Assembly: GCA_017632825.1 (NCBI GenBank)
Contig: JAGBQP010000044.1
Location: 1-5,577 of the forward strand
Direction: 5' to 3'
Length of the DNA stretch: 5,577 nt
Origin: Prevotella sp.
GTDB lineage: Bacteria > Bacteroidota > Bacteroidia > Bacteroidales > Bacteroidaceae
Below, in pieces: positions 1 to 5,577 of this stretch (its first letter is position 1; each line of letters starts with the position of its first letter). The notes under the pieces were generated by a model. It saw nothing but the letters and a program-made list of their open reading frames with translations. It had not been told where the DNA came from and did no database searches. Made by a program: the position numbers and the translations under genes.

Positions 1-86
1 CGTTCTATGCGGGAGTCGTGCATGGCTATTTCACTTGCGAAATCTAATAACGCGGGTGTCGAAAGTTCTTTAATTTCCTGTTCCAT
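1..86 (-). CDS. N-terminal fragment of an unrecognised protein (gene continues past the left edge)
   Basis: An open frame starts with ATG at 86-84 and stays open for 28 complete codons to the window edge. The peptide begins MEQEIKELSTPALLDFASEI and continues AMHDSRIE. It is acidic and looks helical and soluble, with no signal peptide, lipobox or membrane segment at the N-terminus. An in-frame TAA at 104-102, six codons upstream, leaves this ATG as the first possible ATG start. A well-formed Bacteroidetes-type promoter lies immediately upstream (136-105) and predicts a leader of only about 14 nt, which supports a real gene start. There is no classic Shine-Dalgarno sequence, only purine-rich AGCAAG before the ATG, which is normal for this phylum. 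The SusC/SusD operon is closed by a terminator before this gene, so it is probably a separate transcription unit. I do not recognise the family from 28 residues and assign no function. Confidence 0.68.
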   Translation of the reverse strand, partial: MEQEIKELSTPALLDFASEIAMHDSRIE

Positions 87-96
87 CTTGCTTGTA

Positions 97-118
97 TTTT
101 CTTACAAAGGTAAGAAAA
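97..118. repeat. Perfect 9-bp dyad overlapping the -7 box of the leftmost gene
   Basis: TTTTCTTAC at 97-105 and GTAAGAAAA at 110-118 are perfect reverse complements separated by four bases (AAAG). The dyad straddles the TACCTTTG promoter element (112-105) of the leftmost gene, so a dimeric repressor bound here would block transcription. This is an inferred operator only. TTAC-CTTTG-TAA is partly a by-product of the promoter consensus itself, and the flanking A/T bases add cheap symmetry. Because the predicted transcript starts near position 100, most of the dyad would not be in the mRNA, so it makes more sense as a DNA site than as an RNA hairpin. Confidence 0.4.
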
Positions 119-136
119 ATAATCGACATGACCAAA
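105..136 (-). promoter_or_regulatory. Bacteroidetes-type promoter of the leftmost gene
   Basis: Read on the minus strand, TTTG (136-133) is followed after 20 bases by TACCTTTG (112-105). This matches both parts of the known Bacteroides housekeeping promoter: a -33 TTTG and a -7 TAnnTTTG, with spacing near 20. Transcription would start around 98-101, roughly 12-15 nt before the ATG at 86. Two correctly spaced elements ahead of a stop-bounded start codon make this the best-supported promoter in the window. Confidence 0.68.
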
Positions 137-247
137 TAATAACACCTTATAATACAATGCTTTAGGCTAAATATTTTAAAAGAAAAACAAGGCACAACTA
201 CAAGTCAGTTTAATATGGAATCTATTGCAAATTTATAATGCGTTTGC

Positions 248-313
248 TCTGAATATATATTATATTACTGACCAATAGTATATATATTACTGAGTAATAT
301 AATATATATTACT
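248..313. repeat. Three imperfect 22-bp tandem repeats forming a large AT-rich inverted repeat
   Basis: Units at 248-269, 270-291 and 292-313 share AATA at unit positions 5-8 and end in the same ATATTACT. Units 2 and 3 match at 18 of 22 positions, and units 1 and 3 at 15 of 22. The same stretch holds a perfect 18-bp inverted repeat with arms at 252-269 and 293-310 around a 23-base spacer. The third unit with its preceding base pair is also a dyad by itself: AGTAATATA at 293-301, then TATATTACT at 305-313. The 22-bp period is close to two helical turns, so repeated sites would lie on one DNA face. The segment sits about 150-215 bp upstream of the predicted start of the leftmost transcript. Possible roles are a regulator-binding array, a DNA-bending or melting element, or neutral microsatellite-like expansion. 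Confidence 0.72.
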
Positions 314-342
314 TTTTCAAACTTATTCTTTGACAAGGAGAT

Positions 343-373
343 TTGTGTGTCGATTATATATCGGAGTACACAA
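343..373. repeat. Small interrupted hairpin of unknown role
   Basis: TTGTGT (343-348) pairs with ACACAA (368-373). Inside it, CGAT (351-354) pairs with ATCG (360-363) around a 5-base loop, with an asymmetric internal loop between the two stems. No T-run follows in either direction, so it does not look like an intrinsic terminator. It lies downstream of the operon terminator and would be transcribed only in read-through RNA. Confidence 0.3.
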
Positions 374-393
374 CTTAGAGGGGCTTACTTCTT

Positions 394-433
394 GAAAAAA
401 GAATCCGCAATGCCGATAAACAAGCATTGCGGA
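394..433 (-). terminator. Intrinsic terminator of the SusC/SusD operon
   Basis: On the minus strand, TCCGCAATGC (433-424), a 10-base loop and GCATTGCGGA (413-404) form a perfect 10-bp stem with six G-C pairs. It is followed directly by TTCTTTTTTC (403-394), a typical uridine tract. The stem begins 32 bases past the SusD stop codon. In the other direction no T-run follows the stem, so it should act mainly on minus-strand transcripts. It closes the operon after the SusD gene and separates it from the leftmost gene, which has its own promoter. Confidence 0.88.
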
Positions 434-465
434 CGGATATTTCATGTTTTAGCGGACAGCAATAA

Positions 466-2169
466 TTAATATCCAGGATTCTGCTTCATATTAGTATTGA
501 TTACAACTTCTGCCGTAGGAATGGGCCACAGATATTGGCGGTTGTCCCAACGACGCTGAGCAAGTGAGACGATCTTGCCCTCAGCTTCCATCTTTGTGAA
601 GTCGGCTACGCCATCCTCATCCAACTTCGGAGTTTCTGCCCAGAACCAGTCTGCTAACTGCTGTTCGGTAGGTTGTACACCTTTTTGGAAATTCAGGCCA
701 TAGATCTTGTTGCTCATAACTTTTTCTGCCAGACGCCAGCGGATAATGTCTGCATAACGCAGACGCTCCATCGGGAACTCCATACGGCGCTCTATACGAA
801 GCTGATGACGGAGTGTGTTTTGATTCGTAGAGGTAAATGCGGGGTATTTATCGGTCTCTGACTTGTCAACCCCGTAAGCACGTGCACGTACCATATTCAT
901 TGCGTCGAGCACACTCTGGTCTATCTGGTTCATCTCAATCTTTGCTTCTGCATAGGTCAGCAGTACGTCGGCATATCGGCTGATAATTCTCGGAGGAGCA
1001 ATCTTGTAGCCATTGTCGAACCAAGTCTTGTCGATGCCCTTTCTCCATATCAGTCCGTTCCAGGTTGCATTCTCATGGTTCACACGTGTGTCGTTGTTCC
1101 AGATTTTCTTGCCCTTATCGTAGTCCATCACATAGTTTACGTCAGGACGTGGATTGAACTCAACGCCGAGGTGATTGGTTCCGAAGGGTACAATGGTCAT
1201 AGAACAGCGTGGGTCGCGGTTGTCAAACGGGTTGTGAGGATCAAACAAAGGCGACTTGTCGATAGGCAGGCCATCAGTACATGTATAAGCTGCAAACAAG
1301 TCCCATGTAGGATAGATGGCACAGAAGCCCTGAGTATTACGCGGGAAGTGGTTGCGGGTGATAGCATCGCGGATGAAGTCATCATGCTCAATAGCACGTG
1401 GGCGGATGAAGATAAACTCATTCGACTCCTTGGTCTTCTGATAGAACAGGTCTGAATATTTCTCATGTAGCTTATATTGACCTAAGTCCATGCAAGCTTT
1501 GGCTGCTGTAGAAGCAGTGGCCCAGTCGCCCAGATATAAGGCGATTCGTGCCTTGAGGGCAAGGGCTGCACCCTTAGTTGCGCGTTGCTTACCGCTGTTA
1601 GTTTGCGGCAGAACTGCAATGGCCTTGTCGAAGTCGTCATATATCAGTTGCTGAATGGTAGCTTTGTCTGTACGTCCCGTCTGATAGGCTTCCTCAATGC
1701 TTAAATCACTGGTAATCATAGGCACGTCACCGAATTTGAACACAAGCTCAGAATAAGCGTGAGCCCTGCCAAAATAGGCTTCACCTACCAACACGTCGAT
1801 CTTCGATTTATTGGCACCATTGGCTATGGCACGGTCAGCCTTGGCTATCACGCCATTAGCATGTGCTATCATCTTGTACCAATTGTCCCAACGGTCTGTC
1901 ACGTCGGCCAGCTGACCGTTGAGAGTTGCATTCTCAAACTCTCTCAGTGTACCACGGTTCTGATAGTCGTCAGACCAGTCTGTGTATTCTCCACCATCCT
2001 GTTCCCAATAGATATTCTGGTAGAGATCGTTGACCGCCATTTCTATCTCGGCCTCATCTTGATACCAACTTTCTGTCGAACCGTTGGCTAATGGGTTCAA
2101 GTCCAAGTCGCTGCAAGATGTTAGCGCTACGGCACAACCCAAGATTATTGCTATATTTTTACGTTTCAT
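466..2169 (-). CDS. SusD/RagB-family outer-membrane nutrient-binding lipoprotein
   Basis: SusD-family proteins are surface lipoproteins that cap the SusC barrel and bind the incoming glycan or other nutrient. This one has 567 residues, normal for the family. Residues 1-19 are a lipoprotein signal peptide with lipobox LTSC, and Cys19 would be lipidated. The acidic SDLD just after it is consistent with surface export in Bacteroidetes. The N-terminal helical SusD-like domain covers roughly 20-250, including ATKGAALALKARIALYLGDW at 197-216. The RagB/SusD C-terminal domain follows, with RDPR (318-321), RYADVLLTYAEAKIEM (398-413), RIERRMEFPMERLRYADIIR (458-477) and the terminal block YLWPIPTAEV (546-555) to NPGY (564-567). 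The first in-frame codon boundary upstream is the stop of the SusC gene, so the ATG is the only possible ATG start. It lies 12 bases after that stop, so translation is probably coupled. No Shine-Dalgarno sequence is visible. The substrate cannot be inferred. Confidence 0.97.
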   Translation of the reverse strand: MKRKNIAIILGCAVALTSCSDLDLNPLANGSTESWYQDEAEIEMAVNDLYQNIYWEQDGGEYTDWSDDYQNRGTLREFENATLNGQLADVTDRWDNWYKMIAHANGVIAKADRAIANGANKSKIDVLVGEAYFGRAHAYSELVFKFGDVPMITSDLSIEEAYQTGRTDKATIQQLIYDDFDKAIAVLPQTNSGKQRATKGAALALKARIALYLGDWATASTAAKACMDLGQYKLHEKYSDLFYQKTKESNEFIFIRPRAIEHDDFIRDAITRNHFPRNTQGFCAIYPTWDLFAAYTCTDGLPIDKSPLFDPHNPFDNRDPRCSMTIVPFGTNHLGVEFNPRPDVNYVMDYDKGKKIWNNDTRVNHENATWNGLIWRKGIDKTWFDNGYKIAPPRIISRYADVLLTYAEAKIEMNQIDQSVLDAMNMVRARAYGVDKSETDKYPAFTSTNQNTLRHQLRIERRMEFPMERLRYADIIRWRLAEKVMSNKIYGLNFQKGVQPTEQQLADWFWAETPKLDEDGVADFTKMEAEGKIVSLAQRRWDNRQYLWPIPTAEVVINTNMKQNPGY

Positions 2170-2181
2170 AATTTTCAGTAT

Positions 2182-5100
2182 TTAGAATTGAACAGATAAA
2201 CCAAACAGTAGTGAAGTGGTGATAGGATAGCCGGCATTCGAGCCAGAAGTCCTCTCAGGATCCCAACCCTGCGGATAGTTATGCAAGCAGAACAAGTCAG
2301 ATCCAGACACGTAGACCCTTACATTATTCATATGGGCTTTTTGTGTCAGCGTCTTGGGGAGTGTGTATCCGAGCGTTAGGTTTTTCATACGAAGATAACG
2401 GCCATTGAAAATCCAGTAGTCCGACATCTGGCCATAGTTGGCAGCTCTGTTAGAATATGTCAGACGGGGATATTTGACGGCAGCATTCTCTGCATCGCTG
2501 TTCTTAGAACTCCAGTAGTTGCCATCAAGTTCTACAGGGAAATCACCCCATTGGTTCTGATAGCCCTCAACCATCATCGGTGTAATACGTGCATTCTGCT
2601 TAGCTACGCCCTGGAATACCATTCCGAAGTCGAAGCCTTTCCAAGAGGCGTTGAAATTGATACCGAAGGTGTAGCGTGGGAGCGAACCGCCCAGGAGTAC
2701 TCGGTCGTACTCTGGAGAAATCAGGCCATCGGGCACACCGTCGGGACCAGAAATATCCTTATACTTGATGTCACCCACCTGTGTGTTCATATTCAACTTG
2801 GCAGATCTGTCGAGATCTTCCTGCGTCAAGAACAGACCTTCAGAGACGAAACCGTACCACTCGTCAAACTCGCTACCCTCCATCTTTGTCTTGGCACCCA
2901 ATACCTGTGTACCGTTCATGTTGCCCATCTTCGAGATGAAGTCTGATAAATTGGCGGTGATAGAATAGCGGAAGTCGTTGATCTGATCGCGCCAGCCGAG
3001 CTCAAGGTCGAAACCTACGGTCTTCATCCTGCCTGCATTAACGCTGGGGCTGTTATAGCCGATGAACTGTGGAATCTGCACGTTCAGAAGCATGTCCTTG
3101 GTGTCTTTGCGATAGAAATCAAAGGTGAACCACAGACGGTTGTTCAGGAAATTGGCATCGAGACCGATGTCCCATGTCTCAGTAGTTTCCCATGAAATGT
3201 CTTTCACGGCATAGTCCAACTGGGCAGCGGTAAGGTCGGTGACCACATTCGATCCGTCGAGGAACATCGCAGTACCGAAGCCCATGGCTGCCTGATACGG
3301 ATAGTAGCTGCCGATACGCTCATTGCCGAGTCTACCCCAGGAGCCTCTGAGCTTGAGATATGATAGCCATGGAAGATTTGCTTTCTGCATGAATGGTTCC
3401 TCGGAGATGATCCAACCAGCGGAGAAGGATGGGAAGGTTGCCCAGCGATTGTCGGAATGGAAGCGCGAAGAACCGTCACGACGGATGTTAGCCTGCAACA
3501 GATAACGGTTGGCGAAACTATAGGTCAAACGTCCAAAGAATGAGCGGTAGGCATATTCGTAGGCATCTCCTGTGTTGTCGCGGAAGTCTGCGGGACCAGC
3601 ATTCAGATAAGGATAGCCTGTCATCTTATACTGGTCGCGAGAGGCTGTCAGGTTCTCCCAGAAAGCGTGGTAATCCTCATAACCTGCCATTGCTGTGATG
3701 CTGTGCTGGCCAAGATCCACGGCATAGTTGGCGAAGAGTTGTGTGGTAACATCGTAGTTGTCGTCGCGCTGTTCTGTCAGCTTTGTTGTGAAGCAGTCGC
3801 CCATGTAGCCTTTTATAGTGTTGGGATCGTCGGCAAATGTGTAGGGCACCTGTTTTACGAAAAGTTTCTGCTTATAGAAATGATAGTTAGGAGCAACGAC
3901 TGCAGAGATCTTCAGACCCTTAAGGGGGATGATGTCAATGCCGGCCTTTCCAGCAATCGTGTTGTCCCAGTAGGTCCTGTTACCACCGTCGGTGATACGT
4001 GCCAGCGTGTTGGCACCGTCCTTCACATCGCCCCACATGCCGTTAGTCCATCTGTCAGCATAGATAGAAGGAATCTGCATGTTCTGAATCTGGAACGGAT
4101 CAATCTGAGGTGTGACATACCTGGCTCTGTTGAAGTTTACATCGAGATGGGCCTCAAGGAACTTGTTAATCTTAAAGTCGTTGTTGGCGCGGATCATAAA
4201 GCGCTCATAGTTCTTGTTAACATGTAGTCCTTCTGTCTTGTCGTAACGGAATGACACCTTGCTCTGCACCACCTTGCCGCCACCGGCCAGGTTTATGGAG
4301 TGTGTGGAGCGCGGTGCAGAACTCTTCACTAACAGTTTCTGCCAATTCACTACGGGGTACTTGTCTGGATCAGTAGCGTTGTTCTTCACCCAGTTAGCTA
4401 CCTCGTCCTCAGTGAATCGTTGATACCATCCGCCCGAGGGGTTATCGTTGTAGCGCAGCTCATTGAACATCTCCATATAGCGCTGAGCACCTACAAATTT
4501 GGGGAGGTTGGTGGGAATCTCCACACCATACTCAAAGTTATAGGCAAGTGACAGGTCGTCTTCCTTAGCGTGCTTGGTAGTGATCACAATGACGCCAGCT
4601 GCAGCACGTGAACCATAGATAGAAGCCGAAGCGGCATCTTTCAACACCGTCATGTTCTCGACATCGTCTGGATTAACCTGATTGATATCGCCTGGAACAC
4701 CATCTACGATAACCAATGGTGAAGAGTCGCCCATAGTTGTGATACCACGTACACGGATGCTCGTACCAGAGCCGGGGTCTCCGGAGCCACGAGTCACTGT
4801 TACGCCTGATACAGCACCTTGGAGAGCCGTTGACAGCTGAGTAGTCCTTCGAGAAGAAAGATCATCACCCTTAATGGAGCCAACAGCACCTGTAAGGTCT
4901 TTCTTCTTCATAGTACCATAACCAACGACTACCACATCCTCCAGCATTTCAGAATCCTCAGTAATCGTGATGTTCATATCAGTACCAGGTTTAGCAAGTA
5001 ACGTCACAGTCTTGTAGCCGATGTAGGAAATCTCAAGTTGTGCGCCATCACCTACCTGAATAGAGAAGTTTCCATCGAAATCAGTAACAGTGCCGTTAGT

Positions 5101-5307
5101 TGTGCCTTTCTCCATAACGGTAGCACCAATAACAGCCTCTCCAGAACCATCTACAACCCGGCCTTTTACTTGATGTTTGCCAGTTTGCAGAACAGAAGAC
5201 GCATCATTCGTCATACTTGTCTTTACTGCATTTGCTTCCACTGCGGAAAACAGTAGTGTGCAGGCAAAGACAGGGACTAATGTTCGTTGCAAAGAGTTTT
5301 TTTTCAT
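2182..5307 (-). CDS. SusC/RagA-family TonB-dependent outer-membrane transporter
   Basis: This 1041-residue protein is full length for a SusC-type importer, a TonB-driven outer-membrane beta-barrel that works with its SusD partner. Residues 1-27 look like a Sec signal peptide cleaved after ANA. A carboxypeptidase-regulatory-like beta-sandwich follows at about 46-117 (VKGRVVDGSGEAVIGATV, then TDFDGNFSI). Next comes the SusC hallmark and TonB-box region LEDVVVVGYGTMKKKDLTGA (122-141). The plug spans about 142-245, with SIRVRGI (183-189), PLVIVDGVPGDI (197-208), LKDAASASIYGSRAAAGVIV (222-241) and ITTK (242-245). The remainder is barrel, including RRDGSSRF at 609-616 and a C-terminus ending in Phe (GLSVQF). 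No STN domain precedes the sandwich, which argues against FecR/ECF-sigma signalling through this receptor. An in-frame TAA at 5313-5311 fixes the ATG as the first possible ATG start. The SusD gene follows after 12 bases in the same frame. The substrate is unknown. Confidence 0.97.
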   Translation of the reverse strand: MKKNSLQRTLVPVFACTLLFSAVEANAVKTSMTNDASSVLQTGKHQVKGRVVDGSGEAVIGATVMEKGTTNGTVTDFDGNFSIQVGDGAQLEISYIGYKTVTLLAKPGTDMNITITEDSEMLEDVVVVGYGTMKKKDLTGAVGSIKGDDLSSRRTTQLSTALQGAVSGVTVTRGSGDPGSGTSIRVRGITTMGDSSPLVIVDGVPGDINQVNPDDVENMTVLKDAASASIYGSRAAAGVIVITTKHAKEDDLSLAYNFEYGVEIPTNLPKFVGAQRYMEMFNELRYNDNPSGGWYQRFTEDEVANWVKNNATDPDKYPVVNWQKLLVKSSAPRSTHSINLAGGGKVVQSKVSFRYDKTEGLHVNKNYERFMIRANNDFKINKFLEAHLDVNFNRARYVTPQIDPFQIQNMQIPSIYADRWTNGMWGDVKDGANTLARITDGGNRTYWDNTIAGKAGIDIIPLKGLKISAVVAPNYHFYKQKLFVKQVPYTFADDPNTIKGYMGDCFTTKLTEQRDDNYDVTTQLFANYAVDLGQHSITAMAGYEDYHAFWENLTASRDQYKMTGYPYLNAGPADFRDNTGDAYEYAYRSFFGRLTYSFANRYLLQANIRRDGSSRFHSDNRWATFPSFSAGWIISEEPFMQKANLPWLSYLKLRGSWGRLGNERIGSYYPYQAAMGFGTAMFLDGSNVVTDLTAAQLDYAVKDISWETTETWDIGLDANFLNNRLWFTFDFYRKDTKDMLLNVQIPQFIGYNSPSVNAGRMKTVGFDLELGWRDQINDFRYSITANLSDFISKMGNMNGTQVLGAKTKMEGSEFDEWYGFVSEGLFLTQEDLDRSAKLNMNTQVGDIKYKDISGPDGVPDGLISPEYDRVLLGGSLPRYTFGINFNASWKGFDFGMVFQGVAKQNARITPMMVEGYQNQWGDFPVELDGNYWSSKNSDAENAAVKYPRLTYSNRAANYGQMSDYWIFNGRYLRMKNLTLGYTLPKTLTQKAHMNNVRVYVSGSDLFCLHNYPQGWDPERTSGSNAGYPITTSLLFGLSVQF

Positions 5308-5373
5308 ACGTTAGTTTTTAATTAGTGAATATTATTAATTTAGGTTTAGGGTTTTTAACTCGCCATTTTGCTA

Positions 5374-5390
5374 TACCCCAGTTTGGGATA
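5374..5390 (-). other. Short stem-loop in the predicted SusC mRNA leader
   Basis: Read on the minus strand, TATCCCA (5390-5384), loop AAC and TGGGGTA (5380-5374) form a 7-bp stem with three G-C pairs and one G-U wobble. It lies 67-83 bases before the start codon and is not followed by a T-run, so it is not a terminator. It could affect mRNA stability or translation, but no known riboswitch class is recognised in the leader. Confidence 0.35.
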
Positions 5391-5394
5391 AGAC

Positions 5395-5432
5395 ATTGTA
5401 TTCTTTCGATATTCTGTATAAGTAATTGTATT
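5395..5432. repeat. Direct repeat ATTGTATT, 30 bp apart, in the SusC leader
   Basis: ATTGTATT occurs at 5395-5402 and 5425-5432 on the plus strand. Each copy is followed within a few bases by a CGAT/ATCG-like tetranucleotide (5407-5410 and 5436-5439). A spacing of 30 bp is close to three helical turns. It may be part of a regulator site, but eight AT-rich bases repeating once is weak evidence. Confidence 0.25.
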
Positions 5433-5458
5433 TCAATCGTAATGACATAAAGAATATC

Positions 5459-5517
5459 TTGATTGTCAATTTTTTACAAGATTTTCTTGTCCTCAATAGG
5501 GTGTCAATTATTGATTG
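5459..5517. promoter_or_regulatory. Repeated boxes flanking a palindrome upstream of the SusC gene
   Basis: On the plus strand, TTGATTG occurs at 5459-5465 and 5511-5517, and TGTCAATT at 5464-5471 and 5502-5509. Between them is a 6-bp inverted repeat, ACAAGA (5476-5481) and TCTTGT (5485-5490), with a 3-base spacer. Repeated boxes on both sides of a dyad are compatible with a regulator-binding region. However, if the promoter at 5543-5536 is used, this region lies in the transcribed leader at about +15 to +70, where it could instead form a short RNA hairpin. Sequence here is AT-rich and the repeats are short, so chance is a real alternative. Confidence 0.33.
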
Positions 5518-5535
5518 AATAAAAGGTTTCGGCTG

Positions 5536-5543
5536 CAAAGATA
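5536..5543 (-). promoter_or_regulatory. Candidate promoter (-7 element) of the SusC/SusD operon
   Basis: TATCTTTG on the minus strand (5543-5536) fits the Bacteroidetes -7 consensus TAnnTTTG exactly. The bases about 20 upstream are ACAT-like with no TTTG, so the -33 element is missing or very poor. A promoter with a good -7 and no -33 would fit activator-dependent expression, which is usual for SusC/SusD loci. Transcription would begin near 5530 and give a leader of about 220 nt before the ATG at 5307. The seven T's at the right edge (minus strand, 5577-5571) could be the tail of an upstream gene's terminator, but that gene is outside the window. Confidence 0.52.
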
Positions 5544-5577
5544 TGAAGATTACTCCACAGGATATGTGTTAAAAAAA

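Larger units (their letters stand above)
87..465. other. 379-base intergenic region between the SusD gene and the leftmost gene
   Basis: No credible gene is seen here on either strand. From right to left it holds the operon terminator (433-394), a small hairpin (373-343), the AT-rich tandem/inverted repeat (313-248), about 110 bases with no clear feature beyond a weak TAAATTTG promoter-like octamer (235-228), and the promoter of the leftmost gene (136-105). It is clearly more AT-rich than the two coding regions. No tRNA, riboswitch-like fold, insertion-sequence end or CRISPR unit was recognised. Confidence 0.7.

Noticed and set aside
228..235. TAAATTTG on the minus strand as a second promoter for the leftmost gene
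   Set aside because: It fits the loose -7 consensus but has no TTTG about 20 bases upstream and lies in AT-rich DNA. The promoter at 136-105 is much better and closer to the start codon.
248..313. CRISPR array or insertion-sequence ends
   Set aside because: The units are directly adjacent with no unique spacers, and are nearly pure A/T. No transposase, target-site duplication or matching second end is present in the window.
345..392. Possible 15-codon plus-strand peptide starting with GTG after an AAGGAG-like sequence at 335-340
   Set aside because: Too short, non-ATG start, no promoter seen, overlaps a hairpin, and Bacteroidetes seldom rely on Shine-Dalgarno sequences. It is most likely chance.
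1075..1455. 126-codon plus-strand frame, with similar shorter frames at 673-861, 1759-2091 and 2551-2946
   Set aside because: All are antisense to the SusD or SusC coding sequence, with no family signature. They are shadows of the real genes.
3667..4227. 186-codon plus-strand open frame opposite the SusC gene
   Set aside because: It lies wholly antisense to a well-conserved coding region, has no recognisable domain and no promoter, and is explained by the codon pattern of the real gene on the other strand.
5257..5307. SusC N-terminus as a lipoprotein signal because of the VFAC sequence
   Set aside because: The Cys at residue 16 lies within the hydrophobic core, Phe at the -2 position fits a lipobox poorly, and SusC barrels use ordinary Sec signal peptides. 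Cleavage after ANA at 27 fits better.
5464..5509. TTGACA sequences on the minus strand as sigma-70-type -35 boxes
   Set aside because: No matching -10 is found at proper spacing, and Bacteroidetes housekeeping promoters use TTTG/TAnnTTTG rather than TTGACA/TATAAT.

Overview
This window looks like a piece of a Bacteroidota chromosome, most likely order Bacteroidales (Bacteroides/Prevotella-like). The evidence is a complete SusC/RagA-family TonB-dependent transporter followed by a SusD/RagB-family surface lipoprotein, start codons without Shine-Dalgarno sequences, AT-rich leaders, and promoter elements of the Bacteroidetes TAnnTTTG / TTTG type. Genus and species cannot be decided from what is visible.

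Layout: everything coding is on the minus strand, so it reads from right to left. Positions 5577-5308 are a 270-base upstream region with a candidate promoter (TATCTTTG at 5543-5536), a long predicted leader of about 220 nt, short repeats and a small hairpin. Positions 5307-2182 encode a full-length 1041-residue SusC-like transporter. After a 12-base gap, 2169-466 encode a full-length 567-residue SusD-like lipoprotein. A strong intrinsic terminator at 433-394 closes the transcript. Positions 393-87 are non-coding and AT-rich, with a threefold 22-bp tandem repeat that also forms an 18-bp inverted repeat (248-313), a small hairpin (343-373), and a well-formed promoter (136-105) for the next gene. 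That gene begins at 86 on the minus strand and runs off the left edge; its product is not recognised.

How the genes work together: SusC and SusD homologues form an outer-membrane complex in which the SusD lipoprotein acts as a lid and ligand-binding subunit over the SusC barrel. The barrel imports an oligosaccharide or similar nutrient using TonB-ExbBD energy. The transporter has the carboxypeptidase-regulatory-like N-terminal domain but no STN extension. An ECF-sigma/FecR-type anti-sigma relay is therefore unlikely, and control by a one-component regulator, hybrid two-component system or similar is more plausible. No glycoside hydrolase, SusE/F-like protein or regulator lies in the window, so the substrate cannot be assigned. 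The terminator directly after the SusD gene suggests that the pair forms the end, or the whole, of its operon.

I found no convincing sign of a new biological system. The least explained structure is the repeat array at 248-313.
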